NCBI GenBank assembly: GCA_028551475.1
Contig: CM052361.1
Span: forward strand, 17,425,274 to 17,489,273
Length of the DNA stretch: 64,000 nt
Reading direction: 5' to 3'
Origin: Casuarina equisetifolia
Lineage: Eukaryota > Streptophyta > Magnoliopsida > Fagales > Casuarinaceae
Shown here: positions 24,043 to 36,890 of the stretch, in pieces
Layout of the letters: each line of letters starts with the position of its first letter
Position numbering within the stretch: the first letter of the stretch is position 1
Position numbers and translations under genes: made by a program
The notes under the pieces: model-generated
The model's database searches: none
What the model saw: only the letters and a program-made list of their open reading frames with translations
What the model was told of the DNA's origin: nothing

Positions 24043-27000
24043 ATGCGGATTTCAGAGATGACTCAAAGGAATAAAGACGGCAAGAAGCAGGTGTGTTCTT
24101 GTTCTAATCTCTTATGCTCTTATTCTTTTCACATCTTTTCCTTTGTTTAGATCTTATCCCTCAGGAAACGAATACGCAGACATCTTTTTTACTTGTTTTA
24201 TCTATAGATATAATCCTTCTTGTTCGTTAATTGCTCTGTGATTCCAGTCCTTCATTTGGAATATTTTTACCAGACGTGGAAGGAAAACGATTGGAGACTC
24301 ATTGGATTTCCCTGGTGAGTGATTTGACATTGCTGCTTCAATGGAGCATATCCATCATGTTATTCATCTCTTTTGAAGAAATAAGCAGATAGAATTCTTT
24401 TTCTGTCTCTTCGTAGATGTGGGAGGAGGATCTGTTTGTCGTATAAAAATTCATTCTGATATTCCCCATTTTGTTAAACAGATAATATGCCATTATCATT
24501 AGTTAGATAGAGGTTGCTTTAGCTTATCTTGTCATAACATTCTCTTCTTCTTCCTTTTTTTTTTTTTTTCTTTTTTTTTCTCGTTTGAAAAGACGAATTT
24601 GAAATTCTGGTCCAAAACTGTGTTGTCTTAGAGACTGAAAGAGTTTTGTTGAGAAGGGAAAGCATCACGCCAATTTGCGTAGAAATAGAGAATATATTCA
24701 TATCCGAACTTTAATCTAGTGAACTAGAGGAAGCAAGAATGGCACATCTCTCTCTCTTTTCTCTCTCTCTCTCTCTCTGGTTGTGTGCGAATTGCTTGAT
24801 ATTGAGTTTCCGTTACCATTCAAGACGAACTGGAGTTCGAGAAGATCTCTTGGCTGGGGTATCAGTCTAACAGATAGAATTTCTCTGGCTTTAATCGCTT
24901 CTAGCATTCTAAGTGGTATCTTCTTTTTGTCTTGGTCATTCACCAATATCATATACTTATCTGCTGCTTGTTTCTACTTCCAGAGGCACAGTCTGGTCCA
25001 TCGTTCAAGAATCGATTTTTCTCCGGCTTAGGGCGTCCAATGCCTCTTGGTCAAGATCTTAAGACCCTCAGGTACTAAAAATATGATGTTTTCATTCCCT
25101 TTCGCAGTTTCTTTGGAGACTAAGTTGGGCTATATTAATCTCAAATTCCCTTTTCTTGGTTATCTATCTAGATTATTTGTAGCAACATGGAATGTTGGAG
25201 GGAAATCTCCACATGATGGCCTTAACCTGGATGATATCCTTCACGTTGACCAATCGGATATATATATCTTGGGGTACTCTCTCTCGCTTTCTCTTTCTCT
25301 CTTCCCCCTTTTGTTTTGTCTAGCATCTTTTCAAGGTTTCATACGAATACTTGAAGAAGATAGTGTCAAATCTTCCAGAGAAATCTGAAGTACTTGATCA
25401 ATCATGCACAAATCTTAAGGCATCTTACGTGGTGATTTTGGAAATCCTTTTCTGAATGTATGGTTGCCAACTTCTGATATGCTTGTATACACCCATTTTA
25501 GTGTCACTGACTTAAAAAAGCAAAAGGAAGGAAAAGCCCTGGTAGTCATAAGTATTTATCTGGCATTAGCTTATAATTGGAGAAATATATTTTGTGTTAT
25601 AATCCGATTAACTACTTAGCCTGATAATAATTTTCTGTTGTCATGAATGTTCTTTGTATATCAGTTTTCAGGAAATCGTACCTTTAAATGCTGGAAATGT
25701 GTTAGTCATTGAAGATAATGAGCCTGCGGCAAAATGGCTTTCTCTGATCAATCAGTCACTAAACAAATCGTCAGACTTGGCTTCAAGAGCATTAAGATCC
25801 ACAGCATCCCTTACTGGTTCCTTGTTCTTCCCAAAGAATTCCCTTAAAAAGATCAGTAAGACTTTTAGGGCGGAAAGTGGAAGGAAACTGAAGACTTGCA
25901 ACTGCTCTCCTGAATCAGGAAGGAAGCAGAGCAAGGATTTGTGTTTTCCATACCAACAATCAAATATAAGCGAAGCCGACTTTTCTGTAGAAGAAGAAGA
26001 GGAGGAAGATGTACCTAATAGCTTCGAAGAGATACCCATTGCATCGAGTGCTAACCAGATGAAGTACAGCCTTGTTGCCAGTAAGCAAATGGTGGGAATT
26101 TTCGTTACTGTCTGGATGAGGAAGGAGCTTGTGCAGCATGTAAGCCACTTAAGGATCTCCTGCTTTAGTCGTGGGATTATGGGCTATCTTGGAAACAAGG
26201 TTTGTTCAATGTTTCTTGTCACTGATAATATCAGATGCAGTCATATCAGATAGACTGGATAATCTTATAACTTACATTAGTTTACTGCATCTGTCATCTT
26301 AATGCTTATTCCATGGTGGCAGGGGTGCATCTCTGTGAGCATGTCGCTCTACCAGACAAGCTTTTGCTTTGTCTGCAGTCACTTGGCATCTGGAGAGAAG
26401 GAGGGGGATGAGCTTAGAAGAAACACAGACGTCGTAGAAATACTGAAAAACAATCAGTTTCCAAGGATCTGCAGATCATCCCATAGTAGGGCACCAGAAA
26501 GAATTCTCGAACACGAGTGAGCATTTCAGCATTCTTCCAATTATTGATCTAAAATTGTCTTTCCCAATTCTCCTATTTCGGTCTGTTATCATATGTTCTA
26601 TTTAACACTTGAAAAATGGCTTCAGCCGCGTTATATGGTTAGGGGACTTGAATTACCGAATAGCTTTAAGCTATGCTGAGACAAGAAAGCTCCTGGAGGA
26701 GAATGCTTGGGATGCACTTCTTGACAAAGATCAGGTAGTTGACTTTACATACATTTAAGAACTCAGTTGGAGTTTGGACGGCATCCTGTAGCTCAAAAAC
26801 CATTAGGAAAGGGGCCATTAGAGGATATAGCAGCAACCAATACTTGTTATGAAAATCTGAGGTCATGGAGTTTCATTAAATGATTAACCGAACTCTTCCA
26901 CCACATCGATCACTGCAGTGCTGGATTTGTGTCTTCTAATGCTCTGTTGAATGCAATTTTAAGAGGATGTCTTCTTTTCTATAACATTTTGAACACAGCT

Positions 27001-27676
27001 TGTCTCAGAATCGCTTCAAATTCGAGATGATCCTTCTGCAAATAAAAACGTCATTACTTCAAGGGCTTTGAAATTCTAGATTATTATACCTCAAGAATAA
27101 AATATAACGAAATGATCTAGTTCTTAGCTCAGACAATAATCAAACTTGGCATTGTTTTGTGCTTCACTTAAAACATGGCTTCAGCTTTTGACTACCTTTG
27201 CTGCTTTTATGGTGGGCTTATTTAGACTTATTTGTTTTATATAGCTCAAAATTGAAAGAGAAGCAGGGCGAGTATTCAAGGGTTGGAGAGAAGGGAAAAT
27301 CTACTTTGCACCCACGTACAAGTACTACTACAACTCAGACACCTATGCTGGAGATACAAACTCCAAAAAGAAAAGGAGAACTCCGGCCTGGTAAGTACAG
27401 ATAATTTATTGATTCCGACAGATTTGAATGCTTTACATGAAATTCTGAGCCGTATGGAATCGCAGGTGTGACAGAATATTGTGGTACGGATCAGGAATAC
27501 GCCAACTTTCTTACGTACGTCGGGAGTCTCAGTTTTCTGACCACCGGCCGGTTTGTGCTACATTTTTGGTGGATGTCGATGCTGCAACTGGTGGATTAAA
27601 GAAGGGATCATCTGAGTCCAACATGAAAGTAGGGATTGAAGAGCTCTTACCTCCGGCGGCTCCAGAATATTACTAG
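24043..27676 (+). CDS. Type I inositol polyphosphate 5-phosphatase
   Basis: Nine exons with GT-AG borders keep one frame: 24043-24090, 24248-24314, 24984-25071, 25172-25273, 25665-26199, 26323-26516, 26626-26734, 27245-27390, 27466-27676. The product is 499 aa. The enzyme family removes the 5-phosphate from inositol polyphosphates and/or phosphoinositides, affecting Ca2+ and membrane signalling. Landmarks: [11 protein letters not shown] (about residue 72), [12 protein letters not shown] (about 102), [13 protein letters not shown] and [27 protein letters not shown], the catalytic WLGDLNYRI (349-357), PAWCDRILW (428-436) and SDHRPV (454-459). A low-complexity linker with an acidic run (EEEEEED) lies between the first catalytic block and KQMVG. 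The gene resembles the plant IP5P5-IP5P11 group; the exact orthologue is not certain. The start could be the ATG at 24043 or 24058; an in-frame ATG at 23926 is also possible but adds an unlikely hydrophobic leader. Confidence 0.93.
24746..24778. repeat. (CT)n microsatellite in intron 2 of the 5-phosphatase
   Basis: An almost pure CT-dinucleotide run with a short TTTT interruption, in the intron before exon 3. Confidence 0.9.
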
Positions 27677-29046
27677 TGAATAATGTGTAAGTTCATGCAC
27701 ACAGATTTGATTACCATTTTTGTTTCATAAGTGGTGGCTTTGCGGGCTGGGTCCCAGAACACTACAACAAAAGCCTAAAAGATGGCAGAGAAAGGGCAGG
27801 GATAAATCCATAGAGATTAGGGAATAGAGATCTCATAAAGAATGGACCTAAACAATAACGGTCCCAAATCTTTCCTCCCCAAACCCCACCAAGAAAAAAG
27901 AAAAGATTCCCCCCCCCCCCCCCCCCCCCCCCCACAACAGCTAATATTCCAAGTTTTGTTCCTGAAAAGGTTCTCATTGCTGAGGCTTAATTATATAGCA
28001 GAGTTTGCAAGTTTGTGATCTTTTGGTACGAAGAATATTGCTTAATTATCTCTTATATCATCAGGTATTGATGCCCTTATCACTGTCATGACAGACTGTA
28101 GAAATATTCAAATTTTGATGATCATATGAGATTTAAGTTTGGCAACCTCTACAGAGCATTCTGCAACCGAGCAAAGTGTAAATGGCTCTTCTGGTTGACG
28201 TAACTGGGTATTGGTGATTAAGAATTCTGACTCCTAGAAGGCAGTGATTGATGATCATTGAATTTTTCATGCAATTCAAGTTATTTCTCAACGACATTCC
28301 TGGAAGAAAAGCTTAGAGGCACCGTTGCACTTCCTTGGCAATTAGTCTAAAGTCAGGGCCAAATGCTTGCCCTCACTAGTTTTGATTTTAGGTTCACATG
28401 TAGACTGAGTCAAATCTGATCTGTATCGGAGCAATATTCAATGTAATTACAATTTTTTGGGACTGAATGACAACAGCCTCTTGGTTTGAATGTCAAAGAT
28501 GACAGTGAGAAACTTGTGGGCACGTGTCTAATAGTCACTTTTGAAGATTAGGTAAACGTACACTAGAAGGATTATTAGATAAACCAGAGCACTTAGTTTC
28601 AAACTCATCCTGTGTTATCAGCAAGTTGCTTAAGTGCATTCCAAACTTAGTTTCGAAGTTATTCTCTGTCAAATATTCCGATTGGACCAACGTCATTCAC
28701 CATATCTTGGTATGCCATATATGATTATAAATAAGTCTTAACGAAGAATCCAAAGTTGCCAACCAATTATTTACTGCTAAATCACGTGCATTATCACATG
28801 ATTCCTTTTAATAAGTAAAATTAATGAGATGCAGTCTGGGGGGATTTAGTTTTGGAACTTGGAAGCTGAAATAATCCAAGATTCGTCACATGACACCCTG
28901 CATCCGATCTCCACTTTGACTGCAAGTACCAACTAAGAAATAATGAAGGGAAGTGGTTTTCCCTTCATCTCCCCTAGCTGTTATAACTTGTCATTGCTCA
29001 CCATTGCCCTAAGCATTGGTAGGAAGGCATCCTTTTGGCGAAAACC
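27677..29046. other. 3' flank of the 5-phosphatase and upstream region of the peptide gene
   Basis: No gene seen. It contains a homopolymer C tract (27909-27933). A possible TATA motif ATTATAAATAA lies near 28721-28731, about 320 bases before the peptide gene's ATG. Confidence 0.45.
27909..27933. repeat. Poly(C) homopolymer of 25 bases
   Basis: Twenty-five consecutive C residues follow AAAAGATT. Homopolymer C runs of this length are rare in AT-rich plant DNA; length could be affected by sequencing error. Confidence 0.85.
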
Positions 29047-29400
29047 ATGGTATCCTGCTTCAAATCATTGGCTGCTGCTATCTTTGCTGTTACATTGATG
29101 CTTGCGTCAGTAGTCAACGTGGCCCAAGCAAGGCTTCATCCATCTTCTTTGTCTTCAACGTTGTCCTCATCCTCTCAGGAGCTCGTATATTTGCATCCGA
29201 AGAGGAGAACGTCAAGCACAGCCCGGCCGATGGTAGCCAGCCTTCGAAGAATGCCTCCCAGCACTTCCAATCCCACACAGAACAAGTAATCTTTAACTAC
29301 CTTCGCTAGTGTAGTCATAGCTTCCAATGTATCTCAAAGTTCACACCAAGTCATTTTCCTGTGTAGGTGGCCAAAGAGAAAACCCCGGATAGTAGGCTGA
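29047..29400 (+). CDS. Putative CLE-like secreted signalling peptide precursor (CLE46 type)
   Basis: The ATG at 29047 has the strong context ACCATGG. Exon 1 is 29047-29285, the intron is 29286-29366 (81 bases, GT-AG), and exon 2 is 29367-29400; the product is 90 aa. Residues 1-28 form a clear signal peptide (hydrophobic core AAAIFAVTLMLA, cleavage near NVAQA). A Ser-rich variable region follows, then at 68-79 the 12-mer RMPPSTSNPTQN. This aligns with the CLE dodecapeptide pattern (R..PSG.NP..N) and best with CLE46-type peptides (PSGPNPTGN plus a basic/Pro tail). Here the tail is KWPKRKPRIVG. Without splicing, translation stops at TAA inside the donor (29287-29289) one residue after the 12-mer. 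The central Gly-Pro of canonical CLE peptides is replaced by Thr-Ser, so membership is tentative; an IDA-like or unrelated secreted peptide is possible. That it is a secreted small protein is the firmer claim. Confidence 0.5.
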
Positions 29401-32400
29401 AAGTATTGCACAGAGGCATCACCCCGTCAAGGCTTAGATACTACCCTTCTCATTGCTATATTTAAGTTTTGTTACTTGTTTTGCTTTGTTTCTAGGACCC
29501 TTTCGGCTATGCTAAAACAGAGTAGTAGTTAGATCTTTTCTTCCTCTATGCTCCCTTTGTTAGGTGAAAGAAAGAATTAGGGACGACAGGACTTCGAATT
29601 TGTACGAATAGTATAATAGTCTTCAAATCTAACTCTGATTTTGACCTGAAGATATAGCTTCTCGACAGAAGAGCTGCATGCAGTTAGCTGATTTCATTTG
29701 CTGTTTCTGTAATTTAGGAAGTCATATATTCATATTACGCGATCAATTTGCAGTTTCAGAAAAGTTCCTCAGGAAGTTAATCGTTTATAAATCAGTTAAT
29801 AGTGTTCGTCTTTGATTCTTAATTATTTAATGGTCAATTGCTTGTCGTCCTTTTGAGATTGACAAATTGGGGAATTGCAGCAACGAATGTTGTTGCCATA
29901 AAGATTGTGTAAAAATCCTTCGGATAAAATCACAAATTGCTTATGGGATTAATTTCTCAAAGCAAGATTTACAATGAACAATTAATTATGTTGTTACAAT
30001 TGCTAGAGAAAAGTATCTATTTTTTTTTTCTTTTTTAACTCATGCATTCCTAGTGTCAAACTTGGGATCATGAAGTCTTAGACAACACTTGTTCCCAATT
30101 CAGTTAGGTACTTGTCAAATAAAAAAGAATGTCAAGTAACCCTCATTTAGTAATTAAAAAATCTTATCATTTGCAAACAAATAATGCATTAGTTATCTGT
30201 AAAATTGTGGAAAAAAATTTTTCGACGCACAAAATTCTGAAATAGTATTTAATTAAAAGAAAAATGATCCCCTAAAAATTTAATTGACTAAGAGATTTCA
30301 ATGTTAAAAAACGTGATAAAGGGAAACATGATAAAGGGAAATAACGACAAAATAAAGTTGACCACAACCCTAAATGCTCATATCTTGCTATTTCTAAATA
30401 GCGAGATATTCCATGTTTGTTGCTTATGAAATCTGCCCCATATCATCCAAGTAATGAATATATTCTTAAATAGTAAAAATGATGTTGATTTTTAAATCAC
30501 TTATTGAGTTATTGAGAATCTTTACCAACCTTGACATTGTAAATCCTTTCACATAATAATGAGACCACCTTTCATTTGGCACAATTTAGAATCTTCATCA
30601 ATTCAGAATCTTAAAGGAAATTCGGATTTGCATTGAATTCATTGGCCATATTTCCTACTACACATATTACTAACTAAAAGAAATCCTAAAAATCTAGGCA
30701 TGTAACAAGACGCAAGAGGAAAAAGGCATTGAAGATTGTATAAGGAGTAGGTTAAATGCATGCATACGAATGGTTATGGAATTGCAAGCTGGAGGAGCAC
30801 CTCCCTTGGCTTTGCAGATCTGTTTCTTGATAATGCAAAGACAATAACAGAATGAAGATATTCCAACATTCGTTTTGCTAGAGTACAACTACAAGAAAGA
30901 GATTTTGAAATGTATATTTTCTTGTATAATAGGACTCTTCGCCTGTTTCATTACAATCATGGTATTTTTATTTTATTTTTTAATGTTTTAATCATGGGTG
31001 GGGTTGGGATATTTATTTAGGGAGGGGTTGTCTCAAACCCTGACAGTTCAGGTGGTAATCCCCCCTAAGTGCACTAAGCAGCAAGGGCTTGGACTTTAAG
31101 GTATTAGGGAACAATTTTGGGTCACCTTGCTTCCAAATTATTTTTGCTTTCAGCAACTTCCTATTTTACATTTTCTGGATAACTAATGAAACCAGAATTG
31201 ATTAGAAGTTTAAGTTCTAGTTTTTTGATCAACGGAAACTCTCTGTCATCAGAACTTGCACCATTACTTCCTTACTTTGCTTGTTTGAACAAAGCATAAA
31301 AGAATGTCTTATTAATTTAAAAAATTTCTCCTTCTTCGTTTTAGAGCAAAAAGTAAAACAATGACTTATTTGCTAATATTGATCATATGGCTAGAACAAT
31401 TTGAATTTAAAGCTTTTCAATGTTCAAGATCATCTCTTTGTAGATACCAAGTACATAATGGCATCCACTTATGAAATTATTCATAGAATGTCAATTGAAG
31501 TTGGTTAGCCTTTGTATTTGCATTCATACATGACTGGATTAATTTTGGTGTTAGAAGTCCTCATCGACTACGAGGATTATGGCACCAAGAACCGAAATAC
31601 AAAGCTTGCTCTTCTTGCCAGAATTAACTTTGGGTTCATAAATTGGTGCTACACAAAACCAGATGTATCTTCCCTTCTTTTAAACGATAGGAATGCAATT
31701 GTCCTACCCTTGATAGTTGGTTCATTGTATAGCATTTGTTTAGTTGCCAAATTTACATGACCAACGTTTTCATTCTTTGGAAAGACATTGAACTGAGGTT
31801 CAACAAAGTTAATGTAGATAGGGTTTATTCAATTCTTAAAGACGTTAGAAAAAATAGACCAGGAAACAAATCCAATTTTTGTGTGTTTCATGAAGCTAAA
31901 ATGCCCATGAGTGGAATTCACATCCTCGTTGGTCATGCGGCATGCAGCGTGGGCCACCTTGCTGGAGTATTTAGAACACTTAGAAAAACATGGTGCGTTA
32001 CATTTCTTGAAGGGTTTGAATGAAATTGAAAAACTAGAAGAGGTGAAAAAGGAATAATGAATAGCGAACTATGTTGAATTGTTTGGTGTCTATTGTCGTG
32101 GCTATGTATTCAATTAATACAGGTCACTTATGAAGGACCCAACATCAAGGCTTGGCCTAATGAAGTGCTTAGCCCCGGCACATGTAGAAAAAAATTTGTT
32201 ATTAGTCATTGCATGAGAAAATCTCATTTTCAGCCTTCGTATACTTAAGGTTAGCGTATTTATAAATTATTTAATGGGAGTGAAAGAAAATTGAAAGGTT
32301 GCCCTTACTAAGACGCTTGAAATTAAAGGTAACTTGCTAACAAAGAACAAGGATTGGATTGGATTGTTAACCTATTATGTTATATCTTGGTGCCGTAACA

Positions 32401-32989
32401 ATTACTTCTGCATGAGGGAAGCTTTTTGTGCCGCCCTTTAAAGTTGCTGTAAAAACTAGACCTTTATTAATCTTCTTCAGTGGTCCTTTGTTTTGATACT
32501 TAGCTTAGTTGATGATTGAGTAAGTGCACTTGACTTTGGGGGTAACTTCATAATGAGAATATGGTCTCTCAACCTTGAATATCACTCATCCAAGCCCCGT
32601 AAGAACTAATATAAACGCACCAAAGAAAATCAAGTCTCCTTGATAGTGAGAGAAGAGTAGAAAATTAAGCAGTCAAAGGCTCTTGTTAGTTGTTTGATGA
32701 AATGACTAACTAACCATATGCTTCCAACGAACAAGAATGATGAGATAAATACATCGAACAAGTTTTCGATGAAATGAGCAAGTAACAAAATAGACTATAA
32801 CATAATTACTTAGCATATCAAAGAGTAAAGAAGCAAAAATAAAGAGAAGTGTAGATAAGAATGGCTTTGATACCAAGAAGGTTGGGATTTTGGAATGCAA
32901 AACTATATACACTTAACAATATGAATACAATCAATAAAACCTAAGAATATAAGTAATCCAGAAAGGTAGATAAGCCAAATACAATATAA
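29401..32989. other. Intergenic AT-rich region, with a SINE-like fragment
   Basis: No gene recognised. At 30010-30115 the minus strand matches the family-2 SINE (A-run, then CTAGTGTCAAACTTGGGATCA-like and GACAACACTTGTTC-like segments read on the plus strand). Overlapping ORFs at 31512-32023 have no domain I can identify and are probably part of a decayed repeat. Confidence 0.4.
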
Positions 32990-34168
32990 TTAGAAAGATT
33001 AGGAAGGTGAGTAACTCAAAAAGGTAGGTAAGCTAAATGCAATACAATAATGGTAAGGCAAAAAGATAAGTAACCCAAAGCTGATAGGTATGATTATTGG
33101 GATCTTTTTATAAATAACTTTCCACCATGATCACCTTCATGTCAAGTTGCTAATCTTAATAAGAACTCCTCTTTGATGGCAAAGTCTTGATTTAGTGTAG
33201 CCATAAAAGCATTAAAAAGATGAAATTAGAAAGTTACTAAGACATTGATATTATGTTTAAGACTCTTGTTTGACGTCATATAGCCACTTTTAAAGTTGGT
33301 AGACACAACAAGGCTACTAGGGATTAGTGATAAGTTAAGCTTCATCTTGCTCAAGTGAGGAATCAAAATTTTAACTTTATAGATTCATTTGCAATTGATA
33401 GGGAATATGGAGGATGATAGGGGAGCTAATTCCCATGTTTGGTTTTGAATATGTAAAGAATATTTTTTTAGCTATTGCTATCTTCTATTGTGGGTATTTG
33501 GTTGCCTATTAGTGACATGTACTCTTAAGGTAATGTTGTGTAGCTACAATGCATAAGTATAGGTCTCTAGCACCATCATGAAGCCAAGTGACCATCTAGC
33601 AAATTGGATTTGCATTAGGCAAGGGTGATGGGGAAATGGTGGATTCTAGTATCTTTGTAGATATGGATGTTAAGTCATTAATGGGATTGGGATCAAAACC
33701 ACTAGGTAGTGGACTATGTGGGGTTGGAACAAGTGGTGATGATTAGGGAGTAGTTCTTAAGGGTGTAGGTAGGTATGAGAACAAAGTTTCAAGAGTTAAA
33801 TTGACATTGGTGTCATATAGAGTGTATGAATACCTAGAAAATGGAAATAATGATCCATTAAAAAATTCCATTAACTACAAGGAGTACATTGTGATGTTAT
33901 GGAAAGAAGCTAGTTGGATAGTCTAGGAACATATAGAGTTCAAATTGAGGAGCTAGTTTATGTTAAGCATATGGTTGTAGGTGTGGAAAGATTACACAAT
34001 TGAAAACACAAGTGTGTGATTGGCATTGGTTTTTAGTGGAGCATATACCAAGGAGATGACTTAATAAGGATTTGTAAGGGCAAGTATCAAAGGCAAATTA
34101 GTATTGTAGAGGCAAAGGGAATCAATCATCATAGATAGCTTGAGTTTTACTATATGCTTGTATGTGTG

Positions 34169-34199
<31 letters not shown>

Positions 34200-35080
34200 T
34201 TTTTAAATTGGAAAGTCCCATTCTTAAAAGGAAGTAAGGGGATGATAGTTGTTAGTGAATTTTGGTATCTTTAAGGTAAGCTTTAAATGCCATAGAGGTG
34301 AATTTAGCTACTCCATCATATTGTATGGATTTGATCTGAGTTCGTTCTCCATATACTTTTTAAATCTTTTTAAAGGTGGAGAGAAACTGGTCATGAAAGG
34401 ATAGTAGATTAAAAAGCCATATAAATTTGAAATAATCATGAGTAAAATATATATAATATTTGTGACCTTATGATAAGGTTACATAAAAGGGCTCCCTTAT
34501 ATCATAGTGAATGAGTTAAAGGGAGGTCATGAATCTAAAATTATATACAACGTATGGGTTGCGGTGACTTCTATTGACTAAACATGCCGTACATGATATT
34601 GGTTGATTAGTAATAAATCTTGTCATGTTTTTTATGATTAGAAAAATTTGCAAGTCTTTACATCTTAATTTAGTTCATCAATATATGTTGTAATTGTAAA
34701 TTAAGGCCTTATGAGAGGGAGAGTGGATGAGATTTGGATGCAATGAGAGTTGTGGGCTTTGGAAAGGTGTTGAGTAGTAGAAGCTGATATGGATCACAAT
34801 TAAGTTCACCACATAGAATAATTTGGCCCATTTGATGCTTTTCTAAGGACACATCACTGCATAGAATAATTTGGCTCATTTGACGCTTTTCACAAGGACA
34901 CATGTGGGATGAGAGATAACAATAATCATTTTATATGGTAAATTATGGACATATATAATATATTCCTTATGATTAATGGGACAACTAGAAGTTCAAATAA
35001 TTTGAGAGAGTAGACGGGACAAGTGTAAATACCTGAATTAGGTGATGGGAAAGGCATTGTATCACCTATTACAACTTGTT
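32990..35080 (-). mobile_element. Heavily decayed Ty1/copia pol fossil
   Basis: Read on the minus strand, fragments line up with copia integrase in the right order. A segment at about 34480-34520 corresponds to the L-I-H-x-D-x-W-G-P block. A segment at about 34255-34345 reads KSIQYDGVAKFTSMAFKAYL, the block before the second catalytic Asp and the conserved TAFK-like helix. It continues to an R-M-G-L-S-N-L-K segment where the QNG.AER motif is expected. Lower coordinates (33500-34000) resemble the downstream proline-rich linker. Many stops and frame changes break it, and no intact ORF remains. Left and right limits are approximate. Confidence 0.6.
34161..34204. repeat. (TG)n followed by T-run
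   Basis: About ten TG dinucleotides followed by more than 20 T, inside the decayed copia integrase region. The T-run is probably a later expansion. Confidence 0.9.
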
Positions 35081-35117
35081 GGGATTAATTGTAGGGAGGA
35101 ACTTGGAAATTGGAAGG

Positions 35118-36890
35118 TGTGAAAATCAATCAGACATGTCATTAATGGTTCCAAGACAAAGCCACATGTCTAAGCTTCACTCGTCCAAGTCACCATAGTT
35201 GACCTATAGAAGGATCCAACAGATGTTAACATGTGTGCGCCACGCGCATAACATCTTTTACATTACGCTCAGCTGATTGTGCAAAGATCTTTTCAAATTC
35301 AGCTCACTTTCACGAATCAGGAAAAGAAGAAAGGAAGACAACTCAAATCACTAATCATGAACATCAAGAATCTTCAAAAAACGGAAAACGAGTTGAATCA
35401 AATTAGAAATGATTTGATTGAAATGCAAATTATTTCCATTCTCAAAATCTCATCAGTATTCATGAGAAATCCATAATTAAATTCATTACCAATTAATTTC
35501 ATTTTTATTTCTTAGATTAGCCTTCTATGTTTCTACTATAAATATTTAAACAGATTGTATATCAAAATTATCAAATAAAGAATATCTTTCATACTTTAAT
35601 TGTCATTAGCTCACCCTTTCATTTTAACTTTTGTTTTTCAAATTGTTTCAAGAGATCTTTTGATTTCTCGAAATTAATTTGCTTAACTTGGTATCATCAT
35701 CAGTAGGTTAAAGTCAATTTCTATTTTTTTGATCCTTCCATCTCAATGGCCTTTCAGAATACAAACATTCACTCAGCCACACACAGTCTTCCATTGCTAA
35801 CTCTAGGCAATCCCATTGTTCCCGCAGTTGGCATTCACATCGAAGGAGGAAATTTCCCAGCATGGAAAGCAAGAATGGAACCATATCTACAGGCCACCAC
35901 TTGCTTGGCATGCTTGACGGGTCGTTCCTTTGTCCTGCGGATTACGTCACAACAACTGATTATGCTAGCGCCATTGAATGGGTATCCAATGCTGTCTTTT
36001 AGGATTGGCATATTCCAGACCAAGTTGCACGAGGCTGGATCCTGAATACCAACATTGACTTCATTGTCAATATAGTCGCAAAACACAAGATATCTGCAGA
36101 AATGTGGAAGGCCTTTTTTTGTTGAATTCAAAAAGCATAGCAAAGCTCATGCCTCTGCACTCTGCCTTTGGCTTCAGGCGGCCAATAGAGGACGCTACAC
36201 GGCTTTTGAGTTTGTGCAGGAGATCAACGCACTTGCTTACCAACTCTATGTCATTGGTGAACTTGTGTCCAACAACAAATATCTAACTTACCTATTTTGC
36301 GGCCTTAGGATGCCTTACATGCCACTTGCTGCTACCGTCGCCGTGCATACCTACATTGCCTTGCTTCTCACCCATGAGGCTTATCCTAAACTAGCAGAGT
36401 AATTTGTCCCCATAATGGCGTTCAACATAATTGGAAACACCGCAATCAGTCATGTCGTTATTGAAACCGTTCCAGCAACTACACAAAGTGCAGGCCAATC
36501 AAGCGGCTGCAACATAGGTTTACGTTGCAGATTTCCATGCATCATGCTCGTGTTGAGTTCTATTGGCCGATATCTCCTCATTGGCAACGACAGACAGAAG
36601 TTCGTCCTTTACTAAATCTGCCAAAAGTCTGACCACCATGCGCGGCAATGCCACTATGGGTACACCTCGTCTACTAATATGGCCTGTAACAACATTCAAG
36701 TGTTAAAATTAGTCAGCCAAGTCATCAACAGTTCCAAGACAAAGCCATGGTCCGTATCGATTCATCAGCTTCCCTAGGGGAGGGGGTTGTTAAAATTGGC
36801 TAGCCACATCTTCAACAGTTCCAAGACATAGCCACATGTCCAAGCTTCACTCGTCCAAGTCACTACAATCGACCTACAAGAGGGACCTAA
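35118..36890 (+). mobile_element. Gag-only copia-type LTR element with truncated 3' LTR
   Basis: The 5' LTR runs from TGTGAAAATC (35118) to about 35688. It has a TATA-like CTATAAATATTT near 35537 and an AATAAAG signal near 35575. A primer-binding site TGGTATCA (35689-35696) matches the initiator tRNA-Met type. A decayed gag follows (35746-36615). The polypurine tract AGGGGAGGGGGT (36776-36787) precedes TGTTAAAATTGG (36788). That starts a 3' LTR: it shares GTTCCAAGACA, AGCCACATGTC and AAGCTTCACTCGTCCAAGTCAC with the 5' LTR, but stops after about 100 bases. A short extra LTR-like piece lies at 36702-36750. No protease, integrase or reverse transcriptase is present between gag and PPT. Confidence 0.7.
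35746..36615 (+). pseudogene. Decayed copia gag
   Basis: The start MAFQNTNIHSATHS precedes GIHIEGGNFPAWKARMEPYL, the typical copia gag 'N-x-x-x-W' opening domain. The frame shifts near 35930 and returns near 36110 at a T7 run. Continuation segments such as MWKAFF and ALAYQLYVIGEL match the later gag (UBN2-type) region. Stops at about 35999-36003 and 36400 break it. There is no zinc knuckle. Confidence 0.65.

Noticed and set aside
31512-32023. Overlapping ORFs that could suggest a gene
   Set aside because: No recognisable domains, in shifting frames; more like decayed repeat DNA. I could not tie them to a family.
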